Position numbers and translations under genes: made by a program. This document shows positions 1 to 13,350 of a DNA stretch of 64,000 nucleotides, piece after piece. The notes under the pieces were generated by a model. The model did no database searches. It saw only the letters and a program-made list of their open reading frames with translations, and was not told where the DNA came from. How positions within the stretch are numbered: position 1 is the stretch's first letter; each line of letters starts with the position of its first letter. Source of the stretch: Oopsacas minuta (Eukaryota > Porifera > Hexactinellida > Lyssacinosida > Leucopsacidae); assembly GCA_024704765.1 (NCBI GenBank), contig JAKMXF010000315.1, positions 124,001-188,000 of the forward strand, given 5' to 3'.

Positions 1-2699
1 ATTTTAACTGTTGCCCGGACTAAAGCTACACTACCATCCACATAAGCCTATATAAGATGAGAAGAAGGTAGGACGATCTTGATCCTCTTTAGCTATCTGA
101 CAAAGATACTTGCCACATAACATTCTATTTGAAATGACCCTTGAAGGTATGAACATAAATACTTATATCTAATAATATGAGTGTTGAAAATTATTGTTCC
201 CTATAGTCATATATTAGGCTAATTATCAAACAATTTGCAATCACTACTACAAAAATCAATCGAATTTTCTAATTTCTAACTACCCAAGTCACGAATATGG
301 TGAGTATTTGATTATCCATACGATAATACGCCTGAAAGAACTCTATGACTGTGTTCACATTTTCTTAAAACAATCCCTGAAAGAATTTGGAATAATATTT
401 TCTAGCCACATTTTGCTCATCAAATGGATGTTGAGCTAAGTACACAAAAATCAATTGAGATTGAAAATTTCTGATAACATGTTTCAATTCCAAGGGTCTA
501 TACTAACCTACTATGAATATTTCGACTTATGTAAGAGCATATCTAGTTGACTTTCAAGTAAAGAATATTTAAGACACTTGTGGGTGAATTGGCACACCAC
601 TAGAATATTGGTATCAAAATGGATTAAGTAGGAAAATGATTTGAAATTCTCTAATTGACTTGCAAATATTTGTATAGTTAAAGATAAGTCGATTATTGCA
701 CCATTTTCATTCACATACGAAGTGCCGTACACAGATTTGATTTATCCTACTTGTGGCACATATTTATAAGTGCTATATACCAATACAACTTTCTGTAAAC
801 TGTTCGAAATAATCTTACTAAGAAATACCGACCCGTAGAAATAAAGAATTATCACAAAATTGTTCTATCAAATATGACTTATTCCCTAATCATCATCTAT
901 CGAATGAGTATTATGGTGGGTATTTATTCACATATAAATGTGACAATTTAGATATTGTTTAGAATTTCATTAGTATCAATCTATCTGGATAATACATCAA
1001 AATATGGTGATAACATCATAATTTGGTAATAAAATGATATGCATTCATGAATGTAAATAGTTATATTATCTTATAATTACAATTCTTTAATCAATTTTCT
1101 ATACGTTAATTGATTAAATGACCAATCATGTTCTATTGGAAAGTCCCTAGTTGAGATTTGTAATTCAACAAAATTTACAAGCTAACACGGAATCAACATT
1201 ATAGAATTTGAAGGTAATGTACAAATCTTTTCAGTCATATCCATTTAACAATTTTCCCCAGAAGATCTTTTATGCTTGGATCACCAAGAAGAGTATATCA
1301 TAAATCTCTAAATTATTCTGAAGGCTGAAATTCTGAATAACTTCAGCAAAATATATTATCAGGAGAACTCAATATAATCCAGTCCAGACCGCTTCATTGC
1401 TCTCAACTCATTATGATGTTCCACGCACGTTACTATCATTCAAGATGAAAAGGATGAACTTTAAATGTTGTATCATGATAGAGATATAGATATACAAACG
1501 GGAAACGAAGGACTTGATAAGCTAGGATGCTCACTTCAAATTCTAGAGATAATGATATGGCTTCTTTCTCAATGAGAATCAAAAGATTAAGCATGTTCAG
1601 CTACCAGCTAATGAAGATGTCTCAAATCAATGTTATCATAATGACGAAGTAAATTCCTTCATCAATTTGTACCATTTAAAAGTTCAAATATATGGATGTA
1701 ATGGTAATACAATTAAGAAACAGTTGCAAGCATCATCCAAACACAATTCTGTTGATTTTAACTGTGGTGTATTCAAGTAAGTGCGGGTGTAGTTAGAAAA
1801 TTGAATACAGAAGAAGAAAATTTAGTAAATCATCACTGACAATATTGTAAAGAATTCTCAACAATGAAATCAATGAACTCACTCGACAAGTTTACCAAAT
1901 TATGAAACATTTCGCTTATTGCCCAGGAGAAGATATACATAGAATCTATAAATGTTGATAATTTCCGTGTCGATAGGCAAAAATGTGTGCTTTTCTTGAA
2001 TCTGAACGATCTATACCAAGCATTACAAAAGAATAATTCCGAAATCAAATTAGCATTTCAAAATTTTGTGAGTTAGGATCAAAGAATTGTATTAAAGGTG
2101 GATCTGGATTCATATTCATTGTGATTTTAAAATATTCATCAGAATATCAAGATTATGGTTGCATCACTGACACTACAGGAAGGGTAAATATTATCGTTTA
2201 ATGGAAGAGATGACTGGTCACTCTGCTAAAACTGTTGAAGCTCCAATGTTTATAAATGTCCAGGAAGGAATAGATTAGAACAATACTACTGAACCAACTT
2301 CACAATACAATTATTGAGAAATGAAGTCTAGATAAATTTATACAATTGATATATTCTTATCGAACATTCGTGCAGCCGAGTAAGACCATATCTGATTTTT
2401 GGAATTGCGGCTCCATTATATTGATCAACTGACAACACATCATTGTATTGCTACAAACAAAAATCACTTTACTTGAAACATCATTAAAAAAATAACACCG
2501 AAGGGAGCTATAGCCATTCGAAACTTTGATGAGAACTATAGTTCACATAGTCCAAGATAAGGCAATCACTGGAAGAACTCTCAAGCTAAATTCCATCGAC
2601 TGGAGTATGTTACAAGGATGCTAACAACCAACTTCATTTGATCAAGCTTTGCGTAATCAAAGACTGCTTTAAACATGATTCAGTTGCAATTCATTCATA
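1..2699. other. No recognisable gene
   Basis: AT-rich sequence with dense stop codons in all frames. Short open stretches at 511-732 and 1833-2048 (minus) have no motif I recognise and no splice-like borders. I see no inverted ends of an element before the MITE that begins at 2702. Confidence 0.6.
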
Positions 2700-2701
2700 T
2701 A

Positions 2702-3602
2702 CAGTCAAGGGACAAAGGTATTCGACCACACAAATATATTGTCATAAATTGTATACTCTTTCCCGCTCCTATATATTGTGTGGTCTATATTTGTAGCTAC
2801 AATCTAGTAATTTGCAGAGAATAACATATGTTTTCAAGAATTTCAAAAAATACTTTTGATTACACTTTTGAAGGTGGTAATTATTAATAATTATTAGATA
2901 ATTATTGATAATCAAAATATATGGTAATTCAAAACCTATTAAGAATCTGTAATTTCTGACTTGATATTTGAATTCTACGTAGGCGAGTTATCCCAGATTA
3001 AAGTTTTCAATGGGATTGAGTAATTTTTACCAAACTTATAGAAGAATTTCAATTTGTGCCATTTGTGCCACCTTTTGAAGAGGTGGCACAAGTGGCCGCT
3101 ACCAAGAGGTATTTTGTAATTCAAGGGTTAGCATAGTCATGACATTCGTAATTATTACTATGAATTATTCCCCCTAACCCTAGTTGATTTCCTTGTAGTG
3201 GCGCTTTTTCCTGCCACCGGTGCCACTTTTTGCAACAAGTGGCACAAATTGAAATTCTTCTATAACTTTGGTAAAAATTACCCAATCCCATTGGAAATTT
3301 TAATCTGGGATAACTCGTCTACGTAGAATTCAAATATCAAGTCAGAATTTATAGATTCTTAATAGGTTTTGAATTACCACATATTTTGATTATCAATAAT
3401 TATCTAATAATTATCAATAATTAACACCTCCAAAAAGTGTAAATCGAAAATATTTTTTGAAATTCTTGAAAAACATATGCTATTCCATGCAAATTACTAG
3501 ATTGCAGCTACGAATATAGACTACACCATATATAGGAGCGGGAAAGAGTATACAATTTATGAGAATATATTTGTGCGGTCGAATACTTTTGTCCCTTGAC
3601 TG
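2702..3602 (-). mobile_element. Palindromic Tc1-type MITE, copy 1
   Basis: Non-autonomous element of 901 bp flanked by TA on both sides (2700-2701 and 3603-3604), the Tc1/mariner target duplication. The ends start CAGTCAAGGGACAAA and are inverted. The inverted similarity runs about 365 bp inward, so nearly the whole element is one hairpin around a ~150-bp unpaired centre. The centre contains repeated GTGGCAC motifs and lies in the opposite orientation to copies 2 and 3 (12447 and 32576). It encodes no protein and would depend on a Tc1-like transposase from elsewhere. Confidence 0.93.
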
Positions 3603-3604
3603 TA

Positions 3605-6260
3605 TAATAAGTAGCCATTAAGTATTACGTTACTTGACAGAATTCTCCAACAATGCCGAAATGTTATTACCCCACGGATGGGTTAATCCTGTTTACATCT
3701 GGAGGATTTTGGAATCTAGCTGAATGGCATTTTTTTCAAATTGCATGTTACACATGATGCGACAGGAAGAACGCTGAAGAGGGAAATGATTAAAGCAAGT
3801 TTGAGAGGTACAATACTGTTAAAACTCTAACCCTCAACAACGCTATTAATGGTATTCAATGCCCATGACAGGCATCATAGCCTACTATATACAGGGTTTG
3901 AAACTACAGGAATATGTAAAGAATAGCAAGTTACAACAAAACAATTCCCCTGAAAGTGAAAACAAATGTGGCCACAACCTTGACATAGTCAATTGGCGTA
4001 TCATTGTGAACCACTAGTACTACTAAGTCAGATAATTTTGTGTCAGAATTTGCGCAGTAACCACAATTGAATTATCAGCCGTTTCAATGATCGACCGTAC
4101 AACCTTGATCTCTGCAAGTAATGAACTAGAATCGAAGCCATACAAATTATTAAACTGTTTAAAGAGTTGTAATCAAGAAAATGACACCAGTTCCTTCAAA
4201 ATGTCAAATTGAGTTCGTTCAGGGACAATGATATATAGTAGGCACAAGTACATGTTCCCTGCAATCTATTTGGTACGTGGTGTTGAATATCCTCAAGAAT
4301 CTTGTCCAATCTTTCTTCTCCTTCTGGGGATGGGTAATGGGACTTCCGCTAACTGGCATGTAGATATCTAGGAATCCCACATTTCATAAATTCAATAATG
4401 TTATCTCGAATATTCCTTAGCTGTGCATTAGTGCTCTCTACCAATAACACAGCTAAACACAAAGGTCAAGGGTTTCAGGGTATATACATTTGACAAATAT
4501 GTTGTTATCCTGAAGGAGAAGAAATTAGCAAAAAATTCAAAGCCAATTAGAACTCGTTCGCCCCAAGTGAATTTTGAACGACTTTCAGTATAGCTAGAGA
4601 AAATATTTTGTTATTATTCGAAGGCATAGTGTTGGTGGAGTACGAAAATGTCATCAGAATTGTGAAAATATGTATAATGACTTAGCATTAAGGTTCTGGA
4701 AATATTCCAACCGTGTCAACTACAATGCATTACTTGACCAGCTGTCCATAATAATTTTAATACAAGTTTTCTTTCCAAACCTAATGAGGGTCGATGGATT
4801 ATATGTCTAAAATGTATTTTTGAAATTTTCATTAATTTTTGAAATATTATATTTTGAAAAATTATACGCAGAAGTTACGCGAGTATAAGACTAGGTTCAA
4901 CTTAAATCACTAATTTGACTCACTTATGCTCATCAGATTTAAACGAAATTAGTATCATTGGAAAGAGGAGAGCTGAACGTTTTATCCAACATGTTTTGAT
5001 GTATATTCAATTTTAGGTATTCTTTGTTAAAGTTTTTGGAGTCACGACTCCCTTGAATTTACCCACCTAAAAGTCAGAACTCGATTCTGAATTTCTATAA
5101 GCATTCTTGACATGGATGCTATAAAAATTGAATTTCATGAAAAATATTAAAAATTCGGGGAGCTAAAAGAATCCAATTGTCGAGTGTGAGAGTGGTAGAG
5201 AATAAATCATATTCTACATAAAGTAGGGTCAGTTCAAACTCATGTTTTTCATCCTATATCCGACTAAAATTCAAGTATTTTTATGCTAATCGATAGTTGA
5301 GATATAGACGTTTATAACAATGTCGATATTATCGTGAAAAACTAATCACCAGCAACGGCCTGCAAAGATGGATAAATTCTCAGGATTTTCGTGAATTTTA
5401 AATTCTAACTTTGAGATCAATTCTTGAAGTTATTACTCATCACAACCCCTTCAAAATACATTGATACATTCTTCCATATCTTATAATTCAATTTCCTTAA
5501 AAATCCAGAGGGTCGCTAACAATTTTACATTTGGTGATAGCATATAGTGAAGGATTCATCATCATTTTGTGTCAATGATAAACTTCATTGTTGTCCCTGC
5601 TACATAGCCTCTAATTAGGAAAGTTCAAAGATTATAGTTTTCATAAGTTATCTGCATAAAGATGACATTCCTAATTGGGTAGTTGGTTTTGTTGATTGTT
5701 GGTCAGGTCTTTCAGCTAAAGGTATTTCAAATTCAATATTGTAAATGCTGAGACAATTGGAATTGGATCCAGATAAATACGTCGGATTTGGGTTTGATGG
5801 GGAATCAATTAAATTTGGAATTGAGGTGTACAAGCAATATTCAGGGGTACTTACATTCGGGATAGTTATGTCCATTGCCACTCTCACAGACTAAATCTCG
5901 TACTACAGAATGTTGCTACTAAAGATGAAGAATTAATGAAGTTATTTAGTTTGACAGAACGCAATAAGACCATTCAAGTTGATGGATGAAATTACATCTA
6001 AATTCTAAATCACAGCTTGGGATTCCAGAGTAAAATGAGCTTGACCAGTTCTTCCACGTTTTGATAACAACTTTGATAGTAATTTTCGATATATTTTTAT
6101 GGCAGCATATTATTAGGGATCGATCGTCGACTTCCTGAAGATAGTATGAGATTTTCATTCTACTCATAATATACTAACGAGAAATAATTACTATGAAAGT
6201 GAATTGACCCAAAGATTCAAAATATGCATTCCCAAAGTGATGCAATTATGCTTAATGTCT
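3605..6260. other. No recognisable gene
   Basis: No coding region identified. A minus-strand stretch around 4150-4370 has a short run of protein-like sequence broken by stops, which I could not place in a family. The 5648-5887 and 5946-6167 minus-strand open stretches show no motif. Confidence 0.5.
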
Positions 6261-6292
6261 ATTCTAAATTTTCTCTTATATAGAAGCCACAT

Positions 6293-6553
6293 TTGCTGGA
6301 ACTGACAACAGTTTGTGATCCTAATATATGTCACAATATATTAAAATTGTTGAATATTCTTATAGTTTGTCAAGTCACAACATTGTGTGGTGAACGTTTG
6401 TTCTCTAGTGAAAATCAAATCCTCGGTTCTTATCGAGCGAGCATGCGGACGACAAGAGTGTGGAATTTATTACAACTCACTTTTGAAACAGGGCCACTTC
6501 AAGAAACTACTCTTATAGTAGAAATTTTTCTGCCAAAGATGGCCTTGAAATAG
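6293..6553 (+). pseudogene. hAT transposase, C-terminal dimerisation fragment
   Basis: About 86 codons resemble the end of a hAT transposase: the dimerisation segment with LLNILIVCQVTT, then a GERLFSSENQIL block, which matches the family pattern of ERSFS followed by a basic, Arg-rich stretch and an LL-rich helix. Only this C-terminal portion is readable, and the DDE core upstream cannot be followed. No hAT ends were found nearby. I infer a decayed fragment rather than a host gene. The usual family length is 600-700 residues, so most of it is missing. Confidence 0.6.
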
Positions 6554-6949
6554 TATGTATGTCTTTATGAGGCTATATTGTTACCAAATATTAGATTCGA
6601 AGATTAGGCTGGAATAGATAATACATTTTTGCACAATCCTGCCATCATTACAAATAAGTGTATTTATGACCATTTCATTCGGAATGTAAATCTCAGGTAG
6701 TCATATACTCATTAGTTATTAGTATATTAAAAGAATTGAATGTTTGATTTCGCTTGGCCAGCTCCAAAAGATTATGGGTTATATAAATTGCGATCATATC
6801 CCAAAGTAGTTAGTATGCAGATAACACTACTCTTCTACGCAAAAGGCATTTTTGTATCAGATTCTATTGTCACTCAAATCTAGTATTTTGTTACGTCAAT
6901 GAGTGCTGAATCTATTTGGTCGCGGAGGGAAGAATACAACAATAAATTT

Positions 6950-7870
6950 AGCTATTTTATTAATACTTTTAAAGGAATATCCACACTGAAACTACACTCT
7001 GTAGAAGATTTGCTCGAATCCGCTTCATAAATGTATTAACTCTATGATTAAATGGTGACCATCCTTATTAACATCATCAAAGAGTTGCCAAGCATCACTA
7101 ATTAACCTGTTAATGGAGAATCCAGAACGAACCCAGTTAATGCTATTAATTTCTTCATCAGATGCAGTACATAGCTAACAAGAAGCTCCTTCAGATCCAT
7201 CTAACAGTCCAGGAATCTTGGTATCAAAAAGAGAACGGACAATATCAACTTGTACATGTCCTCCTATAAGGGATAATCGTTCAGAAATACTTGCCTAGTT
7301 TGGGATTGAAAATTTTATCCATGATAAAATGAACAGTACTATAATAATCTTCAAATGCTATCAACGCAACCGGTCTATAGCAAAAGGGGGAGTTAGGAGA
7401 ATGGTTGTAGTAGACGTTGTTTCCAACTGTATCTGCTATCGATAATATTTTGAATCCAAATAAGATGAAACATTTAGACTAAAGACAGGGTTATTATTTT
7501 GTTGGTTATAGGTACGATGAGATCCGGAACCATCTAATCCATAGGATATCTTAACTTTGAGCAGATATTGTGAATTAAAATTGACACCAAAGTTGAAATC
7601 AAGTGTTCAATTGTAAGCTTTAGCATAGAATGATAGGAGTTACAAGTTCTTATTGGGAACCTTCAAGATCATTGACTATCTCAATCTCATCTATCACAGA
7701 TATCTCCACGATTTCTGGAGATAAGCCCATAGGATGGTAATTGAACTTGACAATCTGGACTTTTGTGAATTTGATAGTTGCTAGCTCCAATCTTTAAATA
7801 GTCAAACAAAAAGCAAATTCATTGATCGACGCTTTGGGCAAGACCCCGCTAAAAGAACCCTTGTGATGAT
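6950..7870 (-). pseudogene. RAG1/Transib-like transposase relic, minus-strand copy
   Basis: Reading the minus strand through several frames gives, in order: a GLDGSGSHRTYNQQ block (near 7520), RPVALIAFEDYYSTVHFIMD (7302-7379), and a cysteine motif in a GLLDGSEGASC context followed by NWVRSGFSINRLISDAWQLF (about 7090-7220). Each block aligns with the plus-strand relic at 19890-21640, for example RPVALIA followed by an FIMD/FLMD segment. Known members of this family have an RNase H-like core with a zinc-binding pair similar to the RAG1 core. The copy is riddled with stops and frameshifts. The family name is from memory of conserved blocks, not a search. Confidence 0.55.
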
Positions 7871-10096
7871 CTCCTTACACAGTTATGAAGTATCACGATC
7901 AAATGAATTGTTAGAGATGAATTCTAAAGCCAGAGAAGCTAGAAGTTTGGGCTAGATATTTTCTTTTACAGATAGGAAATGAATATGGTCTAAAATAATC
8001 CGTCTAGATCTGGAAGTTTGAAGCTTGAAATTAAGTAAATGCAATCTGGAATCATGGACAATTTCTCGAGAGAAATTTCTACTTTCTTAAATAGAAACTT
8101 TACAAAAGGACATTAATTTAGGATCGAGTGAAATTTTCTTTTCCTCGGAATGGAAGTTGATAGAGGAGAGGTATATGAATGGAAGGCCAAATTCTCAAAA
8201 GTCTAAAGATCACTCTTCTTCCGGTAATACACACTAGATGATATAAGGAACTTGAACTTATATAGTTATTATGTTATTCATGAGAAATATTGTTATCATC
8301 AATAATAAACTGAACCGTTGCCTTAGGACTTTTGCCCTTTGAAATATAGAAATATATGCCTCATTGTTGATCACAACAGAACCCATTACTTCACTAGGAG
8401 TTATTATTAGACATAAAAGATGAAATTATTTTAGTGTATCACCAAAATTGACATGAGGATAAGAATATATAGAATTTACGTGAATTTCAAGAACATTCAA
8501 AAACAGATTGCTCGGATTTTGTCCAGTCCAAGCATTGATGTACTAAGAATATATTTGTGCGCCCCGATGCAAGTCTAAAAATTGGTGAAGAATTTCAAAA
8601 ATGTAAGAACTATAAGCGATTAACAATAATTTATCATCTTCTCCTGCATCTGGAAGATGCTGCATTCCAAACACTATATCAGAACTAAAAGATTTCCCTC
8701 TAGGCTATCAAAAACTAGACTAGACAGCCAAGCAAATATTTGGAAACAATGATAATTAATTATAATAATTGCATAAACTGTTCTAATATTAGAAATACGT
8801 AAAATTGAAGATTAAGTACAGACGTTATATAGCATATATTTGGAATAATATCGTTGTTAACGTAGTTAGGTATTAACTAATGCTGTTAGTTATTTACTAT
8901 ATTCTAAATAATGATCACTTTACCCGATGAAATCGAAATTCCTATGGCTCATACAAAAGTAATCAATATTTTCCTATTAAGTCGACGATGGAGATTAACA
9001 TCTGGCCACGTATTTATGATAGTATTCAGGATACGGCATTATACGATATATCAATAACCAAGTTGTTAGTGCAAGAAATAACGTAAAAGGTTAGGAAGTT
9101 GAATTTTTAAGATAATAAACGGGATCCATTATACATGACTTCTTCATCTGTTAATGTGAAAGTAAATCACTATAATTTCAGATATAACGTTAAGATGTAA
9201 GTTAAGGAGTCTTGCAAAGTTATATACGTTATGGAGGTGAGAAATGTATACAATACATAGCTTAAGTATCTTGAATACAATTGTTATCGCTTTCTATTCA
9301 TAAAAACAAAATCACATAGCATATGATCAACTCAAAAGCGTGGAAATCCGATTCAGTATATTCGAACATGGTTAACCAATTTAGATTGAATTATGTTTAC
9401 GTTGTTGGTTTACACGATAAATAAATATGTAAATTTGCGAACTCAGAAGTAGAACGGATACAAAGTATTGTCATAAAATCAGTCCTATCTAAAGTAAATA
9501 ACTGGATAAGTTCGATTAGACCGATGGCGAAATCCATTTTGTTTGCAGGTATGCCTACAGCGTGACTCAAACCTTGAAAAGAATTTCAAAGGATTGCGCA
9601 TATGCTGGGTATGTGTACTTATATGTTGGTCAATTCTTTGGTTATTGAAATAGGATGGATGACCGTCAGAAGTTTAAGGTACATGATATGGATCCATATA
9701 CCAGGAATCCTGGAACAGTACTCGGAGACCGAGTAGAGGTATAATTTGTGAAGGTTTGAAGAAGAACCTCTATTTTTGTATGAAATATAACGAATTGAAT
9801 TGCTTATCCTATGGAATCTATAGAAATTATGGCTAATTCAATGTTATGGGAGAGTAAAGTAAAATATTGTGGGAACAAAGAATCATGTATAATTAGCATG
9901 ATGAGGGGATACATACAACAATGACAACATCCACCCAAGATCCAACGCTAGTGTAGCCAAATAATCCTTCTCACATTGTCAGACTTTAAGAACAGAGATA
10001 TCTATCAAATGATCGTATTTGGATACCGAACTGAACGAGCTCGTGACCTAAGGTAAGAATACACGTAAATAAACAAACAAAATATCAATTAGAAAT
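7871..10096. other. No recognisable gene
   Basis: AT-rich sequence with no long open frame on either strand and no identifiable inverted ends. A faint continuation of the RAG1/Transib-like relic may extend to about 7900. Confidence 0.5.
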
Positions 10097-10097
10097 T

Positions 10098-10166
10098 TTT
10101 ATGCGGGCCAGGTAATACCTTTGGCGGGCCAGATTTAGTCCGTGGGCTACATAAAGAGAACACCTG
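10098..10166 (+). repeat. hAT terminal fragment (GCGGGCC type)
   Basis: A GC-rich patch in AT-rich surroundings contains GCGGGCCAG twice, a GTCCGTGGGCTAC segment, and ends in ACACCTG. This is the layout of many animal hAT ends, which run from a GCGGGCC array to a terminal CCCCTG-type end. No coding part accompanies it, so it is a solo end or a remnant of a small non-autonomous copy. Confidence 0.5.
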
Positions 10167-10226
10167 ATCTAAAATGTGCAAAGGAATGTAATCTGAGATA
10201 TAATTGTGAGAAACAAACTAACATAC

Positions 10227-10589
10227 TTCCATTTGCTGAACATGCTCAACAATTTCTAATTGACCTTGCAGTTCTTTAAGCAAAAATGGAACATGATTCC
10301 CAATATTTTTGCATTGTTTATCCTCTAAAACACAAGCATTTCTTTGAAAAGGAACACATAATGTCTCAAGAATCAACCGGAGGGCATCACAATAACGACA
10401 ATATAGAAAAGTATTTGGAGCAAAATAGATAGAAGTCAAGAAAGATTCAAAATAATCTTCTCTGATCAGCGCTGTTATGATACCAAATTTTATCAAACAA
10501 CAAAAAGCTTCTTCGATAATCAAAACAGATTTTGAATGTAAAATTGAGTACTGAATGATATCCTCAATATCACGAGAATACAGCTGAAC
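10227..10589 (-). CDS. Internal exon of an unidentified host gene
   Basis: On the minus strand, a TTTTTTTAG acceptor precedes 121 uninterrupted codons that end at a GTATGT donor (GGAA/GTATGT). The length is exactly 363 bases, so both borders are phase 0. The peptide begins VQLYSRDIEDIIQ and ends LEIVEHVQQME. It is rich in Leu, Ile and Cys, has amphipathic helix character, and has no signal peptide or membrane span. I do not recognise the protein; an alpha-helical repeat or armadillo-like scaffold is possible. It is the best host exon here because splice borders, phase and open length agree. Partner exons should lie on the same strand above 10.6 kb and below 10.2 kb, but I could not pick them with confidence. 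Confidence 0.6.
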
Positions 10590-11838
10590 CTAAAAAAGAT
10601 AAAAACAAAATAGAAAATTGTCCGAAACAGAGATATGATTGAATAAAAAGCTTCAACCATCTAGCTATGAAATATAACAGACATGAAATAATAAAGAATG
10701 TAGTTGATCTCGAGAAATCAAACTAGTATTTATTGAGATATTATCAAGAATGAATTGTATCGTCATTAAGGGTACAATCAGGGATGTATCTAATCCGAGC
10801 ACCATGTTACAAAAACTGTGAGAATTAATTGGATAGTTTGAGGTAATTTCAGGTAGAATTGAGTAACCTTTAGTTGCACAGGTGTCCCTGACCGTTTTTG
10901 GGACTGATGTTCCTGAAATTGGAGTGATTGACCTTCTCTAGAAAGTGTTGCTAAACACCAGCCAGGGGTGTTTTTAGGAGAATTTTTCAGGGGGAGCTAA
11001 TCGATGTTTCACGATTTAGAGGGAGGCATAGTTTGGTGCTAAAGTTCAAAACATGACAATAGCTCAGGGCGGGGCGAAACCATATTCAGCGGGGGCATTT
11101 TAAACCCCTCAAATCAGCTAAAAAATCTTGCGATCAGAACCAATAATAGATCATAGTTATGAGTGTAATTATAGGGTATTTTCACAAAATAAGTTGAAAA
11201 ATCTTAGTTGGTATACTTGTCTGTTGAAAAGGAATGGAAAATCTTGTTTCTTGAAAATATTCTTTAATCTAAACACATATCAAAACTTACATACAGAAAT
11301 CCATCACTAATCGCGGGAATTACGTTACTGAATGTTGCAACGAACGAAAAATTCACGAACGGAAAGCTAGAGTATAATAAGAATAGTTGGGTTAGGTTCT
11401 TTAATTTAAAGATAACACACAAACTATGTTACTAAAATTCAATCAATATCAATAATGGACAACAGCTATGAGCTTAACAATAGGGTTGCTTCATAAATTG
11501 AGGTGGAAATTAGCAACTAAATACTTGAGTGGGAGAATGACAAATCTTGCTTAAGATAATGTATAGTATTGCAATATATGAAATATGGAAATCAGGGTTG
11601 GGTTCACGTACAAATATATTAAAATAATTTTGTACGTCAATATAATTTTTTGTGTGACGAAATCGTGTATAGCCGAAGGGAAGGATCTCAAATAATGAAA
11701 TAAGAAACAAAATAACATCCGTGAATAGTTGAAACCGCGAACGGCTAGGGGTGCATATATATTAGGGTAATGAGTGACATGATGTGCATATTCCTAAACG
11801 AGAAAACACAAACTAAATCAATGTGATAGAAAAGAGAA
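10590..11838. other. No gene seen; probable intron or repeat-derived DNA
   Basis: No supported coding region. The stretch 10860-11110 is GC-richer than its neighbours and includes GGGGCGAAACC and GCGGGGGCA, reminiscent of hAT end sequence, but no clean end could be set. Upstream exons of the gene at 10227-10589 may lie in it. Confidence 0.4.
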
Positions 11839-11840
11839 TA

Positions 11841-12238
11841 CAGTCGACTCCGGTTAATCGGACCACTTTTGTCCAGAGTAAAGTGGTCCGATTAACCGAA
11901 AAATCTTATCATCAATAATTTATTGCTAGATAAATATTTCAAGTCAATGGTAATCTTATTGCTAATTGAAAAAAGGAGTAATTGATTGTTGCTTAAGTGA
12001 TCTTTCAGCATTTAGGTGAATTTTGTCAGCACAATCATCAATTTTAGTTCTGTCTAACACTTGCTCAATAAAATATCCAAATTATATACACACCCAATCA
12101 AATTTTTGATGAATACATTGACTACAAAAAAATAATGGTCCGATTAACCGCAAAATGTTAAATATTAATCCTGGATTAGATTCCCTCCAGGAGAAAATGG
12201 TCCGATTAACCAGTGGTCCGATTAACCGGAGTCGACTG
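11841..12238. mobile_element. Tigger/pogo-type MITE
   Basis: A 398-bp non-autonomous element with inverted ends CAGTCGACTCCGGTTAATCG, flanked by TA on both sides (11839-11840, 12239-12240). The motif GGTCCGATTAACC occurs five times: inverted at 11852, direct at 11885, 12137, 12199 and 12215. Pogo/Tigger elements commonly have CAGTC ends, TA duplications and subterminal repeats bound by a CENP-B-like domain, so these are probable transposase sites. The short open frame overlapping the right end is chance. Confidence 0.85.
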
Positions 12239-12446
12239 TATAAGAAATATGTAGATAGACCTACAAATTTCTATCAAATTAGTTATGTGTGCAGGGAAAA
12301 CAGCGAATGGTCGAGGGAATTAGTACGGAACAAAAGACAAATCAAAAACTATCACTCGCAAACGATTGTCAATCACGTTCAATAGAGCAATAAAACGAGA
12401 AACAATCTAGATTCGACAATTTAAATGCATAGAAAATTTTAAAATA

Positions 12447-13348
12447 CAGTTAAGGGACAAAAGTATTCGACCACACAAATATATTATTATAGATTGTGTA
12501 CTCTTTCCCGTTCCTATACACTGTATAGTCTATGTTCGTAGCTGCAATCTAGTAATTTGCATAGAATAACATGTTTTTCAAGAATTTCAAAAAAAAATTT
12601 TCGATTTACACTTTTTGAAGGTGTTAATTATTAATAATTATTAGATAATTATTGATAATCAAAATATGTGGTAATTCAAAGCCTATTAAGAATCTATAAT
12701 TTCTGACTTGATATTTGAATTCTACGTAGGCGAGTTACCCCAGATTGAAATTTCCAATAGGATTGAACAATTTTTACCAAAGTTATAGAAGAATTTCAAT
12801 TTGTGCCACTTGTTGCAAAAAGTGACACTGGTGGCTGGAAAAAGCGCCACTACAAGCAAATCAACTAGGGTTAGGAGGAATAAGTCATAGTAATATTTTC
12901 GAATGATATGACTATGCTAACCCTTGAATTACAAAATAACCTCTTGGTAACGGCCACTTGTGCCCCTTGGGCAAAAGGTGGCACAAATGGCACAAATTGA
13001 AATTTATCTATAACTCTGGCAAAAATTGTTCAATCCCATTGAAAATTTAATCTGGGTTAACTCGCCTAAGTAGAATTCAAATATCAAGTCAGAAATTATG
13101 GATTCTTAATAGGTTTTGAATTACCACATATTTTGATTATCAATAATTATCTAATAATTATTAATAATTAACACCTTCAAAAAGTGTAAATCGAAAATAT
13201 TTTTTTGAAATTCTTGAAAAACATGTTATTCTATGCAAATTACTAGATTGCAGCTACGAATATAGACTATACAGTATATAGGAGCGGGAAAGAGTATACA
13301 ATTTATGACAATATATTTGTGTGGTCGAATACTTTTGTCCCTTAACTG
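12447..13348 (+). mobile_element. Palindromic Tc1-type MITE, copy 2
   Basis: A 902-bp element flanked by TA (12445-12446, 13349-13350), with inverted ends CAGTTAAGGGACAAAAG. It has the same hairpin architecture as the copy at 2702, with the unpaired centre (around 12820-12970) in the opposite orientation to that copy and the same as at 32576. The open frames at 13226-13533 overlap its right end and are incidental. Confidence 0.93.
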
Positions 13349-13350
13349 TA

